Source: Cyclobacteriaceae bacterium (lineage in GTDB: Bacteria; Bacteroidota; Bacteroidia; Cytophagales; Cyclobacteriaceae). Taken from it: DNA of 64,000 nt. The notes under the pieces are model-generated. The model worked only from the letters and a program-made list of their open reading frames with translations. It was not told the DNA's origin and ran no database searches. The first letter of the stretch is position 1. Each line of letters starts with the position of its first letter. Shown here piece after piece: positions 56,029 to 64,000 of the stretch. The stretch covers positions 17,094-81,093 of the forward strand of contig JAHEGY010000007.1 in assembly GCA_024644875.1 (NCBI GenBank). Reading direction: 5' to 3'. Made by a program: the position numbers and the translations under genes.

Positions 56029-59000
56029 ATGATTGATTTTACTTCTTTCATAGAAGCGAATCAAGGCTCAGCGATTATTACGAATTCAACTGGCCAGATA
56101 CTGGAAATCAATAAGCGTGCTGAAGAGTTGTTGGAAATTACTGCCTCAGAGGTGGTAGATAAACGAGCAGAAGATTTATTCCCAGTACTTGCATCCTTTT
56201 TTGGCCGGATGACTGGCCATGCTCGCCCCAAAAATAACCCGGCCATTGAGGGAGAATATACCTCACCTGCGGGGGAGGAGATTATACTGTCCATCCGGGT
56301 TAATGAACTGAAATCTGATGATCAAACATATTTCTGGTTTAGTATAGGTAAGGCAGATCTCGAAGACGATGAAAAGTACTTGAGAGATAAGAACTTTTAT
56401 AAGAAGATACTTAGCCAGTCACGGGATGTTATCCTGCAACTTGATTCCGGTAACCGGATTATATATGTAAGCCCATCCTGCCTTCATTTAATGGGCTATG
56501 AGCCAGCTGAGATCCTGAATGAAAAGAAATTTAACCAATTCATATACGAAGAGGACAGAAAGCCATTCGATCAGGTCTGGAAACAGAGTTTAAAACACCG
56601 TGATAAATTCCTTGTAAACCGGTTCAGGATAACTCAGAAAACAGGGACTCCTGTATGGGTCGAGGTCCATGTTGAACGTGAGTATGATGGCCGTGGTCGC
56701 CTGGTTGAATCCATAGCGAATTTGAGGAATATATCGGATCGAATAAATTATCAACTGGAGCTGGAGAAGATCAGGGACCGTTATCAGCTGGCTGTTGAAG
56801 CAGGTCATAATGGGATCTGGGATTATTCATTTACGGATGATCATCTTTTCGTTGATGGCAGTCTGAAAAGTTTACTGGGTTTTAATCCGAATGATCATAT
56901 CGATGAACAGTTCTTAAGGGATCGACTGATAGATCCCAAAGACCTGAATGCTTTGAAAAATGCTTTAGAGCAGTATATCAGGGAAGGGAAATCCTATTTT
57001 GAAGAAACCTTTAAGATGATCCATAAAAGCAGGGTTCCCTTATGGGTTCTGGCCAGGGGAAAGATCTTCTATGAAGGGAGCTCACCGGAAAGGATCATTT
57101 GTTCTGTTACGGATATTACAGAAAAAATCGATTCCAATGAAAGGCTTCGAAATGCCCTGATCAATTTTAAAGCCATATTCGACGCCTTCCCCGACCAGTT
57201 TTTCAGGATCAATAAAGTGGGTGATTTTCTGGAAGTTATGGCGGGGGAATCAGCTGACCACACCACTTTCAATATCAAGAGTTTCGAGGGAAAGAACATG
57301 AAAGATGCATTTCCTTCGGATGCATATTTAAAGGTATATGAATGCCTGCAAAGGTCTTTCCAGAATAAAAAAGTGGAGCTCTGCGAATATGAGCTTGCAG
57401 AAAACGGGCAGACCCATAATTATGAAGCAAGAATTATCGCCATTGCAGATAACGAAGCAATAGGTATCGTCAGAAACATTACAGATGCTGTTCGTACAAA
57501 TATGGAACTTGTAAGGGCAAGAAAAACTGCTGAAGAAGCACTAAATGCCAAAGAAGATTTCCTTTCTATGATGAGCCATGAGATACGAACACCCCTTAAT
57601 GTTGTAATAGGGATGATCTATCTCTTGCTGGAGCAGGATCCCAAGCCGGATCAGCTTAAGTTAATTAATACCCTGAAGTTTTCTTCGGACAATTTATTAA
57701 GGCTGATCAATGACCTCCTCGATTTCTCAAAAATTAAAGCCGGGAAGCTGGTCTTTGAGAATATCGACTTTAACGTTAAGGAATTTATCTGGAATATATT
57801 CGAAAGCTATAAATTGCAGCTGGACAGCTCCAGGGTGGAACTCACCCTGGACATTGATGATAAGATCCCGGCTTATGTAAACGGGGATTATAGCCGCCTG
57901 ACACAGATACTGAATAATCTTTTAAGCAATGCGCAGAAGTTCACAGACCAGGGTAAGATCAGTATTGCCCTGAGCCAGCTGAGTAAGAAAAAAGATACTG
58001 TCAGAATAAAATTTGAGATCAGTGATACGGGAATTGGCATCTCTCCTGAAAAACTGGATACGATATTCGAACCCTTTAGTCAGGGTGAAAAGCATATTTC
58101 CAGAAGATATGGAGGGACTGGTTTGGGGCTGGCCATCGTAAAACAGTTAATAGAACTCCTGGGAGGAAACATATCGGTATCCAGTGAACAGAATAAGGGT
58201 TCTAAATTTACAGTGGAATTGCCGTTTGGACTGGTTGATGAGGATACGATTGCCATAAAAGATGAGACCTTCGATACCTTCACCCACCAAATACAGAATC
58301 TGAGGATCTTATATGCGGAAGATGTATCTTCCAACCAGTTTCTCATGAAAGGATATGCCGATCTCTGGAAGTTTGAACTGGATATCGCATCCAATGGGGA
58401 AGAAGCCATCAGCCTGTTTGCGGAGAATGAATATGATGTAATACTGCTAGACCTTCAAATGCCTAAAGTGGATGGTTTCCAGGCAGCGAAGCGGATCAGG
58501 GAGATCGAAGGTCTTACAAATAAAAACACACCGATCTTAGCTGTAACAGGGGATATCTCTGAATTGACTTTAAAGACGCTTTCCAATTCGGGCATGAATG
58601 ATTATATCAGCAAGCCGATCAATCCTAAGATCATGATCGAAAAGATCCAGGAAATGTTACGTTTAGCCAGTATGCCTGCTATGATAAACGAACCTGATGA
58701 GCCAGAAGAAGAAAACGATAATGATCCATTGATTAATTTCTCGGATGTGGATTATTTGTATGGAGAAGTGCCTACACAGTATGTTATGCTCATTAACTTA
58801 TTGCTGGGAGAATTTTCAACCTACAAAACCAACATGGCGAAATCCCTTAAAGAAGAGAACTTTGATGAGTTCAGGCAGATCAGGCATAGCATGAGATCCA
58901 ATATGAGATTGCTTCAGATGCACAGGATGGAAAACCTGGTGGATAAGGTCAGGGCAGAATTTGTGAACAATTCACTACCACCCGGTGGCGGAGACTATGT

Positions 59001-59073
59001 GATTGAACTTGATAATTGTTTTGATGCCTTGCTGGAGCGGTTTGAAGAAAAGCTCAAAGTACTGACTACCTGA
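56029..59073 (+). CDS. Hybrid sensor histidine kinase with four PAS domains, receiver and Hpt
   Basis: This 1014-residue cytoplasmic signalling protein has no membrane helix. PAS or PAS-like domains lie at about 8-105, 122-240, 250-370 and 378-490. HisKA has the phospho-accepting His517 in MMSHEIRTPLN, and HATPase has SDTGIGIS (about 665) and GGTGLGLAI (about 695). The receiver (about 757-878) has Asp808 in LLDLQMP and Lys862. A C-terminal Hpt (about 915-1010) has His953 in IRHSMRSN. The full phosphorelay is in one chain, but no response regulator with an output domain is nearby. The signal is unknown. Confidence 0.92.
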   Translation: MIDFTSFIEANQGSAIITNSTGQILEINKRAEELLEITASEVVDKRAEDLFPVLASFFGRMTGHARPKNNPAIEGEYTSPAGEEIILSIRVNELKSDDQTYFWFSIGKADLEDDEKYLRDKNFYKKILSQSRDVILQLDSGNRIIYVSPSCLHLMGYEPAEILNEKKFNQFIYEEDRKPFDQVWKQSLKHRDKFLVNRFRITQKTGTPVWVEVHVEREYDGRGRLVESIANLRNISDRINYQLELEKIRDRYQLAVEAGHNGIWDYSFTDDHLFVDGSLKSLLGFNPNDHIDEQFLRDRLIDPKDLNALKNALEQYIREGKSYFEETFKMIHKSRVPLWVLARGKIFYEGSSPERIICSVTDITEKIDSNERLRNALINFKAIFDAFPDQFFRINKVGDFLEVMAGESADHTTFNIKSFEGKNMKDAFPSDAYLKVYECLQRSFQNKKVELCEYELAENGQTHNYEARIIAIADNEAIGIVRNITDAVRTNMELVRARKTAEEALNAKEDFLSMMSHEIRTPLNVVIGMIYLLLEQDPKPDQLKLINTLKFSSDNLLRLINDLLDFSKIKAGKLVFENIDFNVKEFIWNIFESYKLQLDSSRVELTLDIDDKIPAYVNGDYSRLTQILNNLLSNAQKFTDQGKISIALSQLSKKKDTVRIKFEISDTGIGISPEKLDTIFEPFSQGEKHISRRYGGTGLGLAIVKQLIELLGGNISVSSEQNKGSKFTVELPFGLVDEDTIAIKDETFDTFTHQIQNLRILYAEDVSSNQFLMKGYADLWKFELDIASNGEEAISLFAENEYDVILLDLQMPKVDGFQAAKRIREIEGLTNKNTPILAVTGDISELTLKTLSNSGMNDYISKPINPKIMIEKIQEMLRLASMPAMINEPDEPEEENDNDPLINFSDVDYLYGEVPTQYVMLINLLLGEFSTYKTNMAKSLKEENFDEFRQIRHSMRSNMRLLQMHRMENLVDKVRAEFVNNSLPPGGGDYVIELDNCFDALLERFEEKLKVLTT

Positions 59074-59309
59074 TCCCGGTCTTCCGATATACTTAAAAGT
59101 ATTGTTTAGTATCTTCGTCTTTTCTCAAATAATTTCACTTTTTATTTCACTGATCAGTTCATTAGCATTGCCTTTTAAAGATTCCCAAATGGATAAATTC
59201 GAAACCCACTTTCAAAAGATATTAAAATAGTCACACTTGATGCGTAGAAACAGAATGTTTATGTTTGGAACGGATAATTCAGGTATGATAAGAGTTGATG
59301 CCAGAAAAT

Positions 59310-60272
59310 ATGAATTTTAAAATACTTCTAATAGCGTTAATCCTTTTTTGCTGTAAAAACAATACTTCAAAAGATCAGGTAAGCGACTTTACGGATCAAG
59401 GTGCTGATTTGTCTGATAAAGCAAGAGCGAATTCTACAGGAGAATTGGTAGAATTTCCTCCGTGTACTGAAGAGGAAATTCCTCATTATACGGCGTACAG
59501 GGTTTCGTCAGCACCGAGGATTGATGGAAAACTTGATGAAGAAATCTGGAAGGCTGTGCCCAAATCAACAGGGTTCAGGGATCTTGTTTCCGGTGCTGAG
59601 ACCTTATTTGATACCCGGGTTGCTGTGGTGTGGGATGAAGAATATCTTTATGTGGGTTACTGGATAGAGGAACCAAACCTACAGGCTTCGCTTACAGAAC
59701 GGGATTCAAAAATCTACAATGACAATGATGTGGAGTTATTCATTGCGGGAAAGGATGCTTATTACGAATTTGAAATTAATTCGTACGGCACCATCTACGA
59801 GGTATTTTTTATTTGGGAAGAATCGTATGAAAGTGGAGGATATGATAAAATACCGGAATTTAGCCCTGATCTACAGAGAAAAAAGCGCTTTCATGGTGTA
59901 GGGTATAAGCCACATCCGCGAGGGCCGCGGATCGGTTTTTGGACCTGGGACTTCCCCGGATTAAAAAGTGCTGTTTACTGTGATGGTACCATCAATAATG
60001 ACAAGGATCAGGATCGGGGCTGGACCGTAGAACTAGCCCTGCCATGGTTAGGCATGAAGGCCCTGGTATTGGGAGATAGTCGCAGTCTTCCGCCAGAGAA
60101 TCAGGATATTTGGCGCATGGATTTTTCCCGCTTTAATCAATATAAGGCAGACCCACCGGCCAAAGATTCCGGAGGTTGGGCCTGGAGCCCGCATGGAGTC
60201 TGGGATTCACATGTGCCGGAATGTTTTACCTACATTCATTTTTCTTCCCAACAAATCGATATTTCGAAATGA
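59310..60272 (+). CDS. CBM9-like lipoprotein
   Basis: A 320-residue lipoprotein, taking ATG 59310 (MNFKILLIALILFCC) as the start; TTG 59295 and ATG 59298 are in frame but weaker. The lipobox is at LFCC (Cys14 or Cys15). A CBM9-type beta-sandwich runs from about 55 to 310, with PRIDGKLDEEIWKAVP, VVWDEEYLYVGYWIEE and NDNDVELFIA. Such proteins bind carbohydrate at the cell surface or are cargo of polysaccharide loci. It is followed by decayed DNA and no hydrolase. Confidence 0.85.
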   Translation: MNFKILLIALILFCCKNNTSKDQVSDFTDQGADLSDKARANSTGELVEFPPCTEEEIPHYTAYRVSSAPRIDGKLDEEIWKAVPKSTGFRDLVSGAETLFDTRVAVVWDEEYLYVGYWIEEPNLQASLTERDSKIYNDNDVELFIAGKDAYYEFEINSYGTIYEVFFIWEESYESGGYDKIPEFSPDLQRKKRFHGVGYKPHPRGPRIGFWTWDFPGLKSAVYCDGTINNDKDQDRGWTVELALPWLGMKALVLGDSRSLPPENQDIWRMDFSRFNQYKADPPAKDSGGWAWSPHGVWDSHVPECFTYIHFSSQQIDISK

Positions 60273-60805
60273 ATAGACCTTAATCCTTAATCCCTCTACA
60301 TTACTTTGAAAGGAAAAAGGATTCTGGATATTACTTGCTTTTCAAGTCTGAGATCGTTTATGGGTGCAAAATAGAATAGAATGCTTAAGACGCTTTCTCT
60401 TGAAGCTTGTTAGGTTTTTTAGGCTGCGAGGAGTTAATAAGATTATTTAGCCTTAGGAATAGTATAAAGCATTGGTGGATTAAAATGTGTTACTCATTCG
60501 ATTTGTATGATAATCATAAAAAGCAAGACAAGTTCGATAAAATACTAAGAACGCTATTGATTTTATACTACATTAGGATTAGTACTTTAATTCATCCTAG
60601 TTACAGTTTTCGTAATTGAACTGCAGAAGTTCATTAGATGTTTTATCTGTTATACTGGATGTCTTGCCGGTAGTCTGATCATAAGTATATTCCCATTCCC
60701 TCTGGTTATAGTATAAAAATTCAACCGGCTAAAGATAATCATTAGGTAGAAGTTTTGCTATTAGAAGGGTGAATATATAAGCCAAAAATCAACATACTAT
60801 CATGG
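60273..60805. other. Gene-poor intergenic stretch
   Basis: This 533-bp region contains no convincing intact gene. A 70-codon frame at 60407-60619 starts at TTG and shows no homology signals, so I reject it. The only coherent coding signal is a C-terminal remnant on the minus strand (60597-60728). Confidence 0.6.
60597..60728 (-). pseudogene. Possible C-terminal gene remnant
   Basis: A 43-codon minus-strand frame with no Met ends in a stop and reads like a real protein end: YYNQREWEYTYDQTTGK, then TSSITDKTSNELLQFNYE. It is rich in Tyr, Thr and Asn, as in secreted beta-rich proteins. An in-frame stop (60729-60731) cuts it upstream, so it is probably a decayed fragment. The family is not identified. 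Confidence 0.35.
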
Positions 60806-62266
60806 CTAATAACCGATAATAATAGCCACGGCAATAAATACTAAAGCTAAAATATTACATACAATGAATAAAGGTAAGATAAACCTAAACCATTTCTCAA
60901 ATGAAATTTTGGCTAATCCCAGCATGGCCAATAATACTCCATTTGTCGGTATGATAATATTTGAAATTCCATCTCCTAATATGAATGCAAGCACCGCAGT
61001 TTGGCGTGATATGCCTAATATATCTGCAATAGGAGTCATCAATGGCATTGAAACTAAGGCCTGACCAGAGGCGGATGGTATAAAAAAATTGAGACCCGAT
61101 TGAAAGAATAGCATTCCTTCTGCGGCTGCAATCCTGGGCATTCTCAATAGCCCGGAAGTTGCATGATGTATCAATGTATCAATTATCATTCCTTCCTGAA
61201 GTACAACAGATATACCACGTGCCACACCCACTACTAATGCTGGAATAATCATAATTTCCAGGCCTTTTGTGAATGCTGCCATTGACTCGTCACCAGTCAT
61301 TCCTGAGATTTTAGTAATAATAATTATCATTCCAATAATACATGCACTCATTTCAATCAATCCCCATCCAATGGTTTGAACAGCAATAAGTATGGTGGCA
61401 TAAGACAAAACAAAAAAGCTAAGAATGAAAATATGTTTCTTTTCTAATTTGCTTTCCTTGATGGATCCGAACTCTTCGTATTCAAAACGATCATCTTTCA
61501 TCAGACTAAGTGAAGGATCTTTCTTTACTCTTTCTCCGTATCGTATAAGGAAATAAAATCCAGTTGCCGCATAGACGCCGTATAGAACAAATCTTAATCC
61601 CATTCCAGAACCAATTGGCAACTCAGCAATAATCTGGGCGATCTGAACTGTGAAAGGATTTGTTACTCCTGTGCTCCAACCCAAATAAACAGGTATCCCT
61701 AATAATCCCAATCCAAATAGTCGGTCGTAACCCAAACGCTTAGATAAGAAAAGAAATACTGGAATCAAAGCAATTGTTATTTCGCCACCTATTCCCATAA
61801 AGGAAGAACCTGAAAAAATTGTCATATAAATTAATAAAAGAAGTTGTTTTGGTCTTTTTTGAAATTTCGAGATCAATGCAAAAAGAAATGCATTGATGGT
61901 GCCTGTATACTGTATTAGTGTGATAACAGCCCCAATGATAAATACATAAAATACCAGTATCGCGGCATCACTCATGCCTTTTGGAATAGCACTAAGCATA
62001 CCGATTACAGAAACTGGGGTTGACTTTCCCTCCAAATCTTCACCAATTAAGGTACCCTTGAATGAATAGTGCTTGGGCACCTCCTTATAGCTATTTGGAA
62101 CAACTACGGTCTGCGTCATACGTCCATAGTTCCTTGTAGTTCGTTCATAACTCCCGCTAGGTATGAAGTAAGTGAGTATAGAACAGAATATGATAATCCA
62201 AAAAAGGAATATAAAGACGTGAGGAATTTTCAGAGTAGGCGAGAACAAGCAATTACTTATAGCCAT
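60806..62266 (-). CDS. YfcC/DcuC-type carrier (PF03606)
   Basis: This 486-residue inner-membrane protein has about 12 helices. It has IPHVFIFLFWIIIFCSILTYFIPSGSYER at the N-terminus (the helix-1 and loop signature of YfcC/ArcD proteins) and the repeated re-entrant-loop motifs SSFMGIGGEITIALIPV and LNFFIPSASGQALVSMPL. These carriers move dicarboxylates, arginine or short peptides. I use ATG 62266; the in-frame ATG 62299 lies deep in the upstream TraB gene. It overlaps the TraB 3' end by 14 bp. Confidence 0.82.
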   Translation of the reverse strand: MAISNCLFSPTLKIPHVFIFLFWIIIFCSILTYFIPSGSYERTTRNYGRMTQTVVVPNSYKEVPKHYSFKGTLIGEDLEGKSTPVSVIGMLSAIPKGMSDAAILVFYVFIIGAVITLIQYTGTINAFLFALISKFQKRPKQLLLLIYMTIFSGSSFMGIGGEITIALIPVFLFLSKRLGYDRLFGLGLLGIPVYLGWSTGVTNPFTVQIAQIIAELPIGSGMGLRFVLYGVYAATGFYFLIRYGERVKKDPSLSLMKDDRFEYEEFGSIKESKLEKKHIFILSFFVLSYATILIAVQTIGWGLIEMSACIIGMIIIITKISGMTGDESMAAFTKGLEIMIIPALVVGVARGISVVLQEGMIIDTLIHHATSGLLRMPRIAAAEGMLFFQSGLNFFIPSASGQALVSMPLMTPIADILGISRQTAVLAFILGDGISNIIIPTNGVLLAMLGLAKISFEKWFRFILPLFIVCNILALVFIAVAIIIGY

Positions 62267-63131
62267 TGTTGGGAACTGGATTAATTTCAATTGGTTCAAC
62301 TATAAATCCTTCGTTTTTTAGTTGTTCAAGAATTCCACATTTTTTTTTTAAATGATTATATCCAATTGCAATGAAAACATTTTTTGTTCTAAATAAATTG
62401 GGAATAGTTTTCATCCAATTGTTATTTCTTTGAAGAATTAAAATATCGGTTTCACATTCCTTTTTAAACTCATAATCTAAATCGAACTTTCTATATTTAT
62501 TTGCAAGTTCGCAATTATTCATATTTGGTTTGTCAGTTGTCATCTGGTTTATCCACGCACTAATTTTTTTTCTTTCTTTTTTCCAGCTAGGATGTTTGTT
62601 TTCCTTTTCTATTAAACTTAATTGTAAGCTATCCGTTTCTAATCCTAAAATTTTAATTTTGTTTTTTTCTGCAAGAAGTTGTAGGTATTTGTCAAAGTGG
62701 TCAAATTTATCGGATGGTTTGGTAGTTTTACATTTAACTTTTTGAAATTCCTGTTGCAATTTCCATCGTATTTCTAATGGTTTAAGTTTATATAAATCAA
62801 CTTTCCATTCTTTTGCAATTTCTTTTAGTTTTATTAAGTCCTTTTTTTTAAGGTTTTTTTCAATTTCAAGAGATGTTTCTCTTCGCTCAATCATTTTCCT
62901 TGTATTTTCAACTTTGTCAACTGACTCAAAAACTGCAAGTTCAGAATTCATAAGTGATGCTTTAATTTCTGGTATAGAATCAACAAATGAATTACCAAAT
63001 TGATGAAAAGTTCCAACGATGAAAGAAGTCTTATCATTTATAGTGTCATTTACTTTCCATAAAATCGTGTTCTGACTTATCGCTAATTGCGAAATCATTA
63101 ATAAAACTAATATGTTTAACGTGCGTTTCAT
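62253..63131 (-). CDS. TraB/GumN family protein, AT-rich
   Basis: This 292-residue exported protein has a signal peptide ending near LAISQN and the TraB/GumN signatures SFIVGTFHQFGNSFV near the N-terminus and KNVFIAIGYNHLKKKCGILEQLKNEGF near the end. The family resembles Tiki-type metalloproteases; His in GTFH and GYNHL are the likely metal ligands. It is far more AT- and Lys-rich than its neighbours (line 62341-62400 has 10 G/C of 60), a sign of transfer. A large palindrome precedes its start and its last codons carry a related sequence. Confidence 0.8.
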   Translation of the reverse strand: MKRTLNILVLLMISQLAISQNTILWKVNDTINDKTSFIVGTFHQFGNSFVDSIPEIKASLMNSELAVFESVDKVENTRKMIERRETSLEIEKNLKKKDLIKLKEIAKEWKVDLYKLKPLEIRWKLQQEFQKVKCKTTKPSDKFDHFDKYLQLLAEKNKIKILGLETDSLQLSLIEKENKHPSWKKERKKISAWINQMTTDKPNMNNCELANKYRKFDLDYEFKKECETDILILQRNNNWMKTIPNLFRTKNVFIAIGYNHLKKKCGILEQLKNEGFIVEPIEINPVPNNGYK

Positions 63132-63144
63132 TTTTCCGCTTGTT

Positions 63145-63187
63145 GCTAACTATTGTATAAACATATTGTGTTTATACACCATTTAGC
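63145..63187. repeat. Nested perfect palindrome upstream of the TraB gene
   Basis: The element is symmetric over 43 bases: GCTAA, four unpaired bases, TGTATAAACA, a 5-base loop, TGTTTATACA, four unpaired bases, TTAGC. It lies 14 bp before the TraB start. GCTATAACTAA, overlapping its right end (63185-63195), recurs inverted as TTACTTATAGC at 62253-62263, across the end of the same gene. It may be a cassette or mobile-element end. Confidence 0.6.
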
Positions 63188-63381
63188 TATAACTAAGATA
63201 TTCAATCCAAATATAATGTTATATAAAATCACTTATATAACCTAAAAATAAGAAGGCACCAAACACATTATCTTATAGGTTGTCGAAGTGTATTTATGGC
63301 ATATTCTTAAAATTCACGATCCACACATGGAAAAACCTTCCAGAATCACGATATTAATTAATTATTTAAATACCATATTTT

Positions 63382-64000
63382 ATGGATATCAATAGACGTA
63401 AATTTTTAACAACTACACTGGCCGGAGGATTGGCATCAACATTGCCATTCTCTTCCGTAGGGAAGACTGTATTCCAACTTCCATCAGATGAACTGCAGAA
63501 CAGGTATAACAAGCTGGACCAAATACTTAAACAACCAGTATTTAAAAAAGAATTGTTTAGTTCTCCGGTAATAATTGAATCACTCGAATTACTACGCTAC
63601 GAACATAGTTTTCTATGCAGGGTTCGGTCGAAGGATGGAGCAGAAGGATTTTCAGCCGGTCACAGCGATCAACTGAGATCGCTATATCCAATATTTACCA
63701 ACAATTTGCAACCATTTTTCATCAATAAGGATGCACGCGACCTCGATCTGATACTGGAAAAAGTATATATCTACAGACTCAATTTCAGGTTATCCGGATT
63801 GGCACTTGGTGTGCCCTTGGCCGCCATCGAATTTGCTATTCTTGATATGATGGGACATATTGCCGGAAAATCTATAGGTCAATTGATAGGGGATATCCAT
63901 CATCCGGAAGTCGAGGTTTATCAGGCAACTGAATACAGGGAAAAATCTGTTGAGGAATCTATTGAGCTGATAAAAAGGGATGTAACGGAATATAACGCCC
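63382..64000 (+). CDS. Tat-exported mandelate racemase/muconate lactonizing-type enzyme (3' end outside window)
   Basis: The frame is open to the window's end, giving the first 206 residues. The N-terminus NRRKFLTTTLAGG is a twin-arginine signal. The following region matches the enolase-superfamily N-terminal capping domain and the first helix of the barrel (ALGVPLAAIEFAILDMMGHIAGKSIGQLIG). The catalytic Lys and metal ligands lie beyond the window, so the reaction (racemase, dehydratase or epimerase on a sugar acid or amino acid) cannot be assigned. Confidence 0.8.
   Translation, partial: MDINRRKFLTTTLAGGLASTLPFSSVGKTVFQLPSDELQNRYNKLDQILKQPVFKKELFSSPVIIESLELLRYEHSFLCRVRSKDGAEGFSAGHSDQLRSLYPIFTNNLQPFFINKDARDLDLILEKVYIYRLNFRLSGLALGVPLAAIEFAILDMMGHIAGKSIGQLIGDIHHPEVEVYQATEYREKSVEESIELIKRDVTEYNA

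Noticed and set aside
60407..60619. 70-codon open frame on the plus strand
   Set aside because: TTG start, no signal peptide or recognisable motif, and it overlaps the opposite-strand gene remnant; composition looks random.

Overview
The window comes from a bacterium of the phylum Bacteroidota, probably a free-living, fermentative or marine member of the Bacteroidales/Marinilabiliales type. The evidence is the gene content and order: panC/panD next to a one-domain glycogen synthase and DUF4270 then glmS, folP-cdaA divergent from DUF1599-DoxX, DUF3822-coaD-Nudix-pyrE, floA-nfeD, eukaryote-type ProRS next to an OmpP1/FadL porin, and a bacterial G1P-type prenylglyceryl phosphate synthase. The Bacteroidota -7 promoter motif TAnnTTTG also recurs before genes. 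Base composition is moderately AT-rich. I see no rRNA, tRNA, CRISPR array, prophage or insertion sequence. Most of the window is conserved core chromosome with a few accessory inserts.

Layout. 1-3.9 kb: the end of a PiT phosphate transporter, an NptA-type Na/phosphate symporter, two small envelope proteins and PcrB. 3.9-6.2 kb: an AraC regulator and a short-chain acyl-CoA dehydrogenase. 6.2-9.6 kb: a leftward cluster of Zn-peptidase, rfaE2, flippase, panD and panC. 9.7-13.8 kb: the GT5-domain protein, DUF4270 lipoprotein and glmS. 14.1-17.6 kb: a large secreted sulfatase-GH78 fusion of the kind used on sulfated rhamnose polysaccharides such as ulvan, without any SusC/SusD partner. 17.6-24.5 kb: a VTT-type membrane protein, apt, metF, an aldehyde dehydrogenase, floA-nfeD and proS. 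24.6-30.8 kb: a low-complexity secreted protein, a FadL-like porin, a degenerate repeat tract and a GH9 lipoprotein. 30.8-37.3 kb: aroK, an orphan permease, DoxX and DUF1599, divergent from folP-cdaA, then LysE and YggS. 37.5-40.5 kb: a TonB-dependent receptor with the copper-site residues of OprC/NosA, overlapping an MbnP-like lipoprotein; together they look like a copper-uptake pair. 40.5-48.6 kb: DUF1573, a small RecD-like helicase, two Nudix proteins, DUF3822-coaD, pyrE, TIGR02757 and a LysM protein. 48.9-55.7 kb: a long NfeD protease, a TlpA-like thioredoxin, a candidate small RNA, acyP, deoC, a small basic secreted protein and metG. 56.0-60.3 kb: a multi-PAS hybrid histidine kinase and a CBM9-like lipoprotein. 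60.3-64 kb: a decayed intergenic stretch, a YfcC-type carrier, a very AT-rich TraB/GumN gene bounded by a large palindrome, and the start of a Tat-exported enolase-superfamily protein.

How the parts work together. Much of the window supports the cell envelope and cofactors: amino sugars (glmS), heptose activation (rfaE2), CoA (panC, panD, coaD), folate (folP, metF), c-di-AMP (cdaA) and membrane quality control (floA/nfeD). The outer-surface genes (sulfatase-GH78, GH9, CBM9-like, TonB receptor, FadL) point to a life feeding on plant or algal polysaccharides. The features most worth a second look are the orphan sulfatase-GH78, the copper pair, an intrinsic terminator buried in the signal-peptide codons of the DUF4270 gene, the candidate small RNA near 51.9 kb, the AT-rich TraB cassette, and a decayed copy of the 3' end of the TIGR02757 gene.
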